From NCBI GenBank assembly GCA_964431655.1, contig CAYSKJ010000113.1, positions 1 through 10,713 on the forward strand: a stretch of 10,713 nucleotides of DNA. Reading direction: 5' to 3'. The number at the start of each line of letters is the position of its first letter. Position 1 is the first letter of the stretch. Source of the stretch: CAYMEV01 sp964431655 [NCBI: uncultured bacterium]. Lineage in GTDB: Bacteria; CAYMEV01. The translations under genes were made by a program, and so were the position numbers. Positions 4,924-10,713 of the stretch are shown one piece after another. The notes under the pieces were generated by a model, which saw only the letters and a list, made by a program, of their open reading frames with translations, had not been told where the DNA came from and ran no database searches.

Positions 4924-7081
4924 AGAGCTTTTTTATAAAGGAGCCGTCTTTAGAGCCCTTATCAGGGCTGTCCAGGCTGTCCAGGGCGTTCTGGGACGGT
5001 TCGTGCAGGGGGTCGAAGGTAAGGGCCTTGTTGAAGAATTCCCTTGCCTTTGTCTTCTGGTTCCTCTCGGCATAGACCTTGCCTATGAAGTAATACAGAT
5101 CAGGGTTGTTGGTATTGGAGTCGGCAATCTTTGACAGAAGGTCAAAAGCCAGGGTCTTCTGGTTCACATAATAGGCCGATATTCCGTAATAGCCAATGTA
5201 TTCCGGGTTCTCGCCTTCAAGGGAATTGAGGTAGCGGAAAGAGCTGAAGGCTGTCTGGTAGTCCTTTTTTATCAGTGCATTCCTGCCCTTTATAAACAGG
5301 TTCTTTGATATCTGCTCCTTCTGCTGTCTGAGGCGGGCATCATCCTGCGGGGATTTCTGGGCGGGCTCATCCTCTGCTTTGAAATCCTGGAAGTCCACCT
5401 GCTTCTGGTGGGCAAGCTCGTCGTATCTTTCCATAACAGCCTTATAGGCCTTGTTTACCAGGTCTGTTACGGCAACCAGCTGGTTGTAGGTCTCGGTATC
5501 AACCTTGTTGTGGTAGCGGTCGGGGTGGTATGTCTTTACCAGGCTGGCATACCTGTGCTTTATGGTATCGCTGGAGTCGCCGGGGGTGACCCCGATTATC
5601 TTCAGGGGGTTTTTCTCATTGATTATGGACTGGTAGAATTCACCGATTGGGCTTTTGGGCTTATTATGCTTCAGCGTCTGGACTTCGGTGGATGAGACAT
5701 TGACCCTGGCGGTCTCCTGGGTTGTGGAGTGCCGGATAACCCTGTAGGTGGTCTCAGTCTCGTCATCCAGGGCGCTTTCAGGCTCAGGCTCCCGGGGGGG
5801 AGGCTTCAGGGTTTCTTCTGGCTTATTTTCAAAGGACAGGGTGGTAAATGAATTATCATTTACGGGGTTTATCACTCCGAGAATACAGAAGGCATAAAGG
5901 AGCTTAAGGGTCTCAAAATCCGGTCTGGGCGAGGCCTTGAGTATGCCGGTAAGGGTTGTGCTGTTATCCATCAGCTTCAGAACCGCGAGCTCTTCGGGGG
6001 AGAATGCAAGCCTGAGCTGTGCTGTATCCTGGTTTCTGCCGTATTTGAAGCGGATTTGAAGGCTCTGGAAGAATTTCTTAAGGATTTCCCAGTTATTTAT
6101 GGCCAGAACGCCCTCTTTAACTATCTCATAGGTGGAAAGCATTATATCCTCCATGCTGGAAAGCTTCATAAGGGTGTTTTCAACAATGTAATGCCCCTCA
6201 TACCACTCAAAGGTGTCAGTAATTATCATCTGCATCTGCTTGCGGAGCAGGGCTTTTTTCTCTCCCTCGGAAACGGTGGACAGTATATCCTGGCAGTTTA
6301 TATGCTCTTTCTGCTTGCCGAAGGCTTTTTTGGAAAAATAATAGTACTGCTCCAGGGACAGGCTTCCCTCAGAAAACATCATGTGCTCCAGGGTATGCAT
6401 TATCATATTGCTCATGGCCCAGACAAACCTGCCGTCTTTAAGCAGGATGATCTTCTTCTCGCCTTCCCTGGCAAGCTTCAGGGTGGCGGTTTTGCCCGAA
6501 AGATAAAGCACCCGTATTATCTCGGAAAAAGGGATATCAGAGAGGCTTCCCCTGGAGGGGACAGCCCTTTCCTCAGGACTGGCTTCCGGGGCATGCTCCG
6601 CGGGTGGCGGTTCGAAGGGTTCCATGTCTGGAAGTTCGTCGAAGGTCTCCTGGTAGCCGGAGAAATCTTCCTCCCCGGTTAGATTGAGCTGTTCTGATAT
6701 GAAGGGCTCCACGGCATTAAGAAGGTCTGCGGCAGTGAAGGGCTTGGCAAGGAAGGCATTGGCCTTCTTATTGTCAATTAGGTCTTCCCGGTAATTCCTT
6801 TTTTTGTATATCCCGCTTATCATAATCACAGGTATATGGTAGGTCCTTTTATTTGTCTTTATGGCCTTCAGAACGTCAAAGCCGTGCATTTTGGGCAGAA
6901 GGCAGTCCAGTATCACCAGCTGGAAATAGTCCTTTTTGTTTTCTTCTATGAGCGCAAGGGCCTTATTGCCGTCCTCGCAAAGGATGCAGTTTGCCCCTAT
7001 GGTCTGGAGGGCGGCCTCCATAAAGGACAGAACATCCTTTTCATCATCCACCAGCAGGATATTGGGCCGTTTATCTGTCAT
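4913..7081 (-). CDS. Receiver-PATAN(DUF4388)-J domain-TPR protein
   Basis: A 722-residue cytoplasmic multidomain protein. Residues 7-128 are a response-regulator receiver with Asp12-Asp13, phospho-acceptor Asp59, switch Ser89 and Lys113, so phosphorylation by an unseen histidine kinase is expected. After a Pro/Glu-rich linker (about 145-177), residues from 178 to about 340 look like a DUF4388/PATAN domain (GSLSDIPFSEIIRVLYLSG, then a KDGRFVWA strand). A less defined helical region follows, then a J domain (about 491-552) with intact His519-Pro520-Asp521, able in principle to stimulate a DnaK-type Hsp70. A charged linker leads to TPR-like helices (591-703) and a basic tail. There is no DNA-binding output domain, so output is probably protein-protein contact. 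AGGGA lies about five bases before the ATG, which overlaps the hotdog gene by 4 bp (ATGA). Domain order is clear; biological role is not. Confidence 0.88.
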   Translation of the reverse strand: MTDKRPNILLVDDEKDVLSFMEAALQTIGANCILCEDGNKALALIEENKKDYFQLVILDCLLPKMHGFDVLKAIKTNKRTYHIPVIMISGIYKKRNYREDLIDNKKANAFLAKPFTAADLLNAVEPFISEQLNLTGEEDFSGYQETFDELPDMEPFEPPPAEHAPEASPEERAVPSRGSLSDIPFSEIIRVLYLSGKTATLKLAREGEKKIILLKDGRFVWAMSNMIMHTLEHMMFSEGSLSLEQYYYFSKKAFGKQKEHINCQDILSTVSEGEKKALLRKQMQMIITDTFEWYEGHYIVENTLMKLSSMEDIMLSTYEIVKEGVLAINNWEILKKFFQSLQIRFKYGRNQDTAQLRLAFSPEELAVLKLMDNSTTLTGILKASPRPDFETLKLLYAFCILGVINPVNDNSFTTLSFENKPEETLKPPPREPEPESALDDETETTYRVIRHSTTQETARVNVSSTEVQTLKHNKPKSPIGEFYQSIINEKNPLKIIGVTPGDSSDTIKHRYASLVKTYHPDRYHNKVDTETYNQLVAVTDLVNKAYKAVMERYDELAHQKQVDFQDFKAEDEPAQKSPQDDARLRQQKEQISKNLFIKGRNALIKKDYQTAFSSFRYLNSLEGENPEYIGYYGISAYYVNQKTLAFDLLSKIADSNTNNPDLYYFIGKVYAERNQKTKAREFFNKALTFDPLHEPSQNALDSLDSPDKGSKDGSFIKKLFKK

Positions 7082-7497
7082 TTGTTCCCTATAAACTCCA
7101 GCTCTCCCTCGATGTATTTGCCAACCGAAAAAAAGTAGCGGTAGAGGGTTTTGTAATTTTTAAGGAGCGTTACATCAGCATGGAATTCCATGATTTCTTT
7201 ATCAAATTCAACTGTATTTTTTACAGTAAAGTCCTTTATTGTAACCAGGTAGCCCTGCTTATCCAGAGAAGGGTCCTGGAGGGAGGAGCTGTAGGCTGAT
7301 ACATAGGCGGAGGTCTGGGCTGCAAACTCAATAAGAAGAAGGTAGGGATTGAACAGTGGCCTGTCTGTCAGGTCCGAGAGCTTCAGATTAAAGATACCCC
7401 TTCCCTTTCGCGGGGAATCGACTTCCTCCAGGCGGTCAAGGAAGAGAAAGGGTTCCCTGTGGGGAAGGAGCCTTTTAATGCTGTTTAAGTCATGCAT
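7078..7497 (-). CDS. Hotdog-fold FabZ/ApeP-like protein without canonical catalytic His
   Basis: A 139-residue cytoplasmic protein related to 3-hydroxyacyl-ACP dehydratases. The N-terminus IKRLLPHREPFLFLDRLEEV (7-26) is the FabZ family opening, and IEFAAQTSA (56-64) corresponds to the central helix that carries the catalytic Glu (here Glu57) and the following Gln61. The segment before that helix, normally Gly-His-Phe-Pro...Pro-Gly with the catalytic His, is replaced by RPLFNPYLLL and contains no histidine. It is therefore either a non-dehydratase acyl-binding protein or a divergent hotdog enzyme of the ApeP type with a different mechanism. Length matches FabZ. Translation is probably coupled: the ATG overlaps the upstream stop by one base (TAATG), its own Shine-Dalgarno is weak, and its stop overlaps the next start. 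Operon context suggests a role with an exported protein and a signalling scaffold rather than bulk fatty-acid synthesis (inference). Confidence 0.75.
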   Translation of the reverse strand: MHDLNSIKRLLPHREPFLFLDRLEEVDSPRKGRGIFNLKLSDLTDRPLFNPYLLLIEFAAQTSAYVSAYSSSLQDPSLDKQGYLVTIKDFTVKNTVEFDKEIMEFHADVTLLKNYKTLYRYFFSVGKYIEGELEFIGNK

Positions 7498-8429
7498 TAT
7501 TTTCTGTCCGGAGGCAGGCTCTGCCTTTCCTCCTTCTTATCGAAGGGGAGCTCCTTGTCAAAATCGCCTGGAAAACCGATCTCCTTGCGTATATCATCAG
7601 ATTTAAGCATCTCTTCGTTAAGCTTTTCCTGTTCCGGATCAATCTGAGGTATCTGGATATTTACGACAGAATTGGTTATGTCGACCTCTATGGGAGAGAA
7701 AGAGCTGTCATAGACGGTTATATTGTTTATGTCAAAGTTTGTGGTCCCGCTTTCCAGGGGGCGGAAAATGATGCTTGCCACCATGCCGTTTCCCGATACA
7801 CCTGAATCGTCAAGCCTTGTAATCTCAATGTCAAGGCTTCCTTCGGATATATCGGCCTTGAAATCGGTGGACCCGCCTTTGCTCTTTAAGAGATAACCCT
7901 CGTTAATATCGTCAACCACAGCCAGAGCAGGGTCATAGCTCACGTTCAGGGCAATGGAGTAAAGGTCCTCAAATCCCCGGGCCATGATTATCAGTGTTGC
8001 CCGGGCATTGGCCCAGGTTATATTGAAGTTCTGGGGTTCCAGATATATCTCCGGGGCCTTGCCTGAGGATTCAGTGCCGGCAGGCTGGAAGGTCCTTGTG
8101 CTGGGTGTCTGGGCAGTATCCCTGGTCCTTGAGGAGGATCTCTGGGGGGAGGGGGCTTCTTCAGTCTGGGCTATGTTTATCCTGTGCTCCCGTTTGGACT
8201 GCAGGTCAAAAAGCAGAAGATAATCAGCGGTAAGTTCTCTTACCTCCAGGCTTTCAGCTATGATGTCCCCCGCAACCAGGTAAAGATAGCTGTCATTGTA
8301 CTTAACAAGGGCCAGCCTGGGTTCCTTGTTAACCGCGAAATAAGCCTGATAGCTTATTACTGAGATATTGACAGCGCTGACAGCTGATGAAGCCAAAAGG
8401 ATCAGAAGGAGAAGCATTATCTTTTTCAT
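7497..8429 (-). CDS. Secreted protein with GspC/PilP-like segment and cohesin-like domain
   Basis: The 310 residues begin with a clear Sec signal peptide: MKK, a Leu/Ile core, and AVSA at 16-19 as the likely signal peptidase I site. Residues 37-88 (RLALVKYNDSYLYLVAGDII onward) form short strands with a Gly-Asp turn, like the small homology domain of GspC/PilP that binds the secretin in type II secretion or type IV pili. A Ser/Thr/Pro-rich linker (89-125) follows. Residues 126-260 resemble a cohesin-type beta-sandwich: NVSYDPALAVVDDINEGYLL, an EITRLDDSGVSGNG turn, and ASIIFRPLESGTTNF. The tail is charged. No transmembrane anchor is seen beyond the signal peptide, and there is no lipobox cysteine. 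It heads the minus-strand operon, with AGGGG before the ATG and a good promoter. Export is well supported, the cohesin-like fold fairly well, and the GspC/PilP resemblance is tentative. Confidence 0.75.
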   Translation of the reverse strand: MKKIMLLLLILLASSAVSAVNISVISYQAYFAVNKEPRLALVKYNDSYLYLVAGDIIAESLEVRELTADYLLLFDLQSKREHRINIAQTEEAPSPQRSSSRTRDTAQTPSTRTFQPAGTESSGKAPEIYLEPQNFNITWANARATLIIMARGFEDLYSIALNVSYDPALAVVDDINEGYLLKSKGGSTDFKADISEGSLDIEITRLDDSGVSGNGMVASIIFRPLESGTTNFDINNITVYDSSFSPIEVDITNSVVNIQIPQIDPEQEKLNEEMLKSDDIRKEIGFPGDFDKELPFDKKEERQSLPPDRK

Positions 8430-8452
8430 GGCCCGGACCCCTATTAATTATT

Positions 8453-8481
8453 TTGAAATGTATCATTTAATAATATATAGT
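8453..8481 (+). promoter_or_regulatory. Sigma70-type promoter for the polysaccharide genes
   Basis: TTGAAA (8453-8458), exactly 17 bases, then TATAGT (8476-8481). Initiation near 8488 gives a leader of about 65 bases to the ATG at 8553. Its -10 shares two base pairs with the -10 of the opposite promoter, so one polymerase would block the other. Confidence 0.55.
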
Positions 8482-8500
8482 AGTAAACAAATAAGTTCAA
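8472..8500 (-). promoter_or_regulatory. Sigma70-type promoter of the minus-strand operon
   Basis: On the minus strand TTGAAC (8500-8495), exactly 17 bases, then TATATT (8477-8472). Initiation near 8465 gives a leader of about 36 bases to the ATG at 8429. It overlaps the plus-strand promoter at 8453-8481. Confidence 0.6.
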
Positions 8501-8552
8501 GAAATTGTTTTAAATCAGACAGAAGGTCTTTACTGCAGGCATAGATTTCAAT

Positions 8553-9464
8553 ATGTGCGAAATAGCAATTGTATATATAAATTATTATTCCGAGGATGTC
8601 CTTTTTGATTCGTTAAAATCCCTGGAAGCCTCTTTGGCTTATTTCGAGCAAAGGCAGAAAGGCAGAGAGGCCATGATATTCATAGGAAATAACAGCCCGG
8701 AGCAGAACCTGCATAAAATAAAAGAAGCCTGGCCAAAAGCCATCATAATGCATAATGAGAGAAACCTGGGCTTTGGAAGGGCGATAAACAGGATTTTAAG
8801 GAAAGTAAAATCCAGGTATGCCCTTTTTATAAACCCTGATACCCTGGTTTCAGAAAACTTTGTTAACTGCCTATACAGCTTTCTGGAAAATAACAGCAGT
8901 TACGGGATGGCCTACAGCAAGATACTTAATACCGACGGTACCGTCCAGCCGGCATCCCTCAGGAACACTCCGGAGATAATACCCGCTTTCTTCAGGCTGT
9001 CGGGCCTCGCGGGGCTTTTCAGGAACAGCAGGGTTTTTAACAGCTACCACAGGGCTTACCAGGGTTATGAAAAGCCGCAGGATGTGGACACCTGTTCCGG
9101 ATCCTGCAACATGGTCAGCAGGGAGGTATTTGACAGTATAGGGGGTTTTGATGAGAGGTTTTTCCTTTACGGGGAGGATCTGGACCTGGCAAGGATGGTG
9201 AGGGAGCGCGGAAAGCTTATCCGTTACATGCCTGAATGCCATATTGTTCATGTAAAGAACTACTCATCCCGGGACCGGTGGCTGGCGCCCCTGTTTTATT
9301 TCTACTGGTCCATGTTCCTTTACCTTGTAAAGTATTCCAGGGGCATTACAGGGTTTATAAAGGTATTTTTCGGATTTTTCTTTATTTGGTTTCTCTTTGC
9401 TGTAAGGGTAGTATATAATCTTTTTCTGATGTCCGGGGAAGACAGGAAAGGCAAATTATGTTAG
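8553..9464 (+). CDS. Family 2 glycosyltransferase (WbbL/rhamnosyltransferase-like)
   Basis: A 303-residue enzyme expected to add one sugar from a nucleotide-sugar donor to a lipid-linked glycan at the inner face of the cytoplasmic membrane. The GT-A landmarks are complete: the N-terminal strand IAIVYINYYS (4-13), NLGFGRAIN (71-79), the metal-binding NPDT (94-97), a CSGSC acceptor-loop region, and FDERFFLYGEDLDLA with Gly207-Glu208-Asp209 holding the likely catalytic base. Two hydrophobic spans near the C-terminus (about 243-295) should anchor it. This matches rhamnosyltransferase-like proteins of O-antigen or exopolysaccharide clusters; the actual sugar cannot be read from sequence. The ribosome-binding site is weak (GCAGG at poor spacing), so the start rests on the conserved N-terminus. 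The next gene begins seven bases before this stop, implying translational coupling. Confidence 0.88.
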   Translation: MCEIAIVYINYYSEDVLFDSLKSLEASLAYFEQRQKGREAMIFIGNNSPEQNLHKIKEAWPKAIIMHNERNLGFGRAINRILRKVKSRYALFINPDTLVSENFVNCLYSFLENNSSYGMAYSKILNTDGTVQPASLRNTPEIIPAFFRLSGLAGLFRNSRVFNSYHRAYQGYEKPQDVDTCSGSCNMVSREVFDSIGGFDERFFLYGEDLDLARMVRERGKLIRYMPECHIVHVKNYSSRDRWLAPLFYFYWSMFLYLVKYSRGITGFIKVFFGFFFIWFLFAVRVVYNLFLMSGEDRKGKLC

Positions 9465-10713
9465 TTTCTCCGTTTTACAAGCTCAGGCTCTTTGTGCTGA
9501 TCATAGGGGATATAAGCATTGTGATGCTTGCCTACAGGCTAAGCTTTTTCCTGAGGAATTACTTCAGGTTTTTGATCTTTACCGATGTAATGCCCGCTGA
9601 TGTTTATCAGAACCTTACCCACTACAGCCTCCTGCTGGTCGTCATCCAGATCGTCACCCTGTATTTCTTCGGCCTTTATGATATGGGTGAGCATGCCAGA
9701 ATAAGGTCTTATATAAAGAACCTTGTTTTCTCTGTTATAATATGCTGTCTCATCCTTATAACCATATACTATTTCCTTGCCGAGTTTGATTTTCCAAGGT
9801 CCATATTCTTTGTATTCGGTGTAATCAACCTGCTTATGCTCCTTTTGTTCAGATACTTCGTGATTAAGGTATTCAGCATATCCCTGGAGCCCAGGATTGT
9901 TGCCATACTCGGGACGAACAAGACGGCAAAGGATATCCTCAGGCACCTGGTAAAGGATAAAAAAACCTTCCATATAAAGGGATTTGTATCCCGGGAGCCC
10001 TCAGAGGAGAAAAGCTTCATGGATTTTCCCATCCTCGGGAATGCCGGGGAACTTCCTGATATAATCAGAAAACACAGAATAGACGAGGTAGTCGTAGCTC
10101 AGACAAACAGCTGGCTTGATGACATAGTCCATCATATGTCCACATCGGATCAGAAGACCAGGATAACCATTGTGCCCTCTGCCTATGAGATTCTCATAGG
10201 AAAGCTCAAGCAGGTCAAGATTCATGATATACCCCTGATCGAAATATACAAGGACCCTGTTCCGTCCTCGCTGGTTTTTGTAAAAAGGCTTTTTGACCTT
10301 TGCCTTTCCCTGGTTTCAATCATTGTGCTTTTTCCTCTTTTTCTGCTGATAGGCGCGTTGGTAAAGCTGACCTCAAGCGGGCCGGTGTTTTACAAACAGG
10401 AAAGGTACGGCTGGGACAGGGAGCTTTTCACCATATATAAATTCAGGACCATGGTTGATAATGCAGAAAAGAATACAGGGCCTGTCCTGGCTCAGGAAAA
10501 CGATGCAAGGATAACCGGGTTCGGCTGGATCATAAGGAGGCTGAGGCTTGATGAACTGCCCCAGCTTTTCAATATACTGAAAGGGGATATGTCCTTTGTG
10601 GGCCCCAGGCCGGAAAGGCCTTTTTTCGTTCATTTGTTTGAAAAGAATATAAAAAGCTATAATGCACGGTTCAGGGTCAAACCCGGACTTACAGGGCTTG
10701 CCCAGATAAACGG
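9458..10713 (+). CDS. Polyprenyl glycosylphosphotransferase (WbaP/WcaJ-type), 3' end outside window
   Basis: Transfers a sugar-1-phosphate to undecaprenyl phosphate, the committed first step of O-antigen, capsule or exopolysaccharide repeat synthesis. 418 codons are visible; the frame is still open at the window end, and about 40-60 residues should be missing. It starts MLVSPFYKLRLFVLIIGD. Four N-terminal membrane helices are followed by a Rossmann-like cytosolic domain (starting near PRIVAILGTNKTA), the re-entrant helix opening with VKRLFD at 275-280, and the catalytic bacterial sugar transferase domain. That domain shows FYKQERYGWDRELF, KFRTM, the catalytic Asp365-Glu366 in LDELPQLFN, FVGPRPERP and KPGLTGLAQ. 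AGGAAAGG lies about seven bases before the ATG, which overlaps the preceding glycosyltransferase by 7 bp. The family is certain; which sugar is transferred is not determinable. Confidence 0.95.
   Translation, partial: MLVSPFYKLRLFVLIIGDISIVMLAYRLSFFLRNYFRFLIFTDVMPADVYQNLTHYSLLLVVIQIVTLYFFGLYDMGEHARIRSYIKNLVFSVIICCLILITIYYFLAEFDFPRSIFFVFGVINLLMLLLFRYFVIKVFSISLEPRIVAILGTNKTAKDILRHLVKDKKTFHIKGFVSREPSEEKSFMDFPILGNAGELPDIIRKHRIDEVVVAQTNSWLDDIVHHMSTSDQKTRITIVPSAYEILIGKLKQVKIHDIPLIEIYKDPVPSSLVFVKRLFDLCLSLVSIIVLFPLFLLIGALVKLTSSGPVFYKQERYGWDRELFTIYKFRTMVDNAEKNTGPVLAQENDARITGFGWIIRRLRLDELPQLFNILKGDMSFVGPRPERPFFVHLFEKNIKSYNARFRVKPGLTGLAQIN

Noticed and set aside
6056-6682. Plus-strand frame of 208 codons opposite the scaffold gene
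   Set aside because: It is a shadow of the strongly supported minus-strand multidomain gene and shows no family motifs or ribosome-binding context.

Overview
The window looks like a chromosomal piece of an uncultured, probably Gram-negative bacterium. DapF, a secreted protein with a GspC/PilP-like segment and an undecaprenyl-phosphate sugar transferase all fit a diderm cell. The receiver + DUF4388 (PATAN) + J-domain + TPR protein is an architecture I associate with Deltaproteobacteria, Acidobacteria and several candidate phyla. I cannot name the phylum. From about position 958 rightward the DNA is of medium GC, with arginine written mostly AGG/AGA, frequent ATA for isoleucine and G-rich codons. 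The first ~957 bases are clearly more AT-rich.

Layout. (1) 1-957: the 3' end of an AT-rich membrane glycosyltransferase-like gene (+), then ~310 bases without a convincing gene. (2) 910-1197 (-): the N-terminal third of a family 2 glycosyltransferase, cut off where base composition changes. (3) 1346-2920 (+): a GT-C type membrane glycosyltransferase, divergent from the broken gene, with good promoters facing both ways between them. (4) 2986-4923 (+): a tight three-gene run, dapF, a 96-residue protein of unknown function, and folD, with overlapping ends. dapF appears to be read from a leaderless transcript. (5) 8429-4913 (-): a three-gene operon with overlapping stop/start codons. It encodes a secreted GspC/PilP-like plus cohesin-like protein, a hotdog-fold FabZ-like protein lacking the canonical catalytic histidine, and a 722-residue receiver/PATAN/J-domain/TPR protein. 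Its last gene runs head-on into folD with an 11-bp overlap. (6) 8553-10713 (+): a family 2 glycosyltransferase and, overlapping it by 7 bp, a polyprenyl glycosylphosphotransferase that runs off the window, presumably the start of a surface-polysaccharide cluster.

How the parts fit: both ends of the window concern cell-surface glycan synthesis, and the centre holds lysine/peptidoglycan (dapF) and one-carbon (folD) housekeeping. The three-gene minus-strand operon is the least ordinary part and the best candidate for an undescribed system. It joins an exported cohesin-like protein, an acyl-binding fold without a normal active site and a phosphorylatable chaperone-type scaffold. It is transcribed away from the polysaccharide genes through what looks like one shared bidirectional promoter (8453-8500). 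No tRNA, rRNA, CRISPR array, complete insertion sequence or convincing intrinsic terminator was seen.
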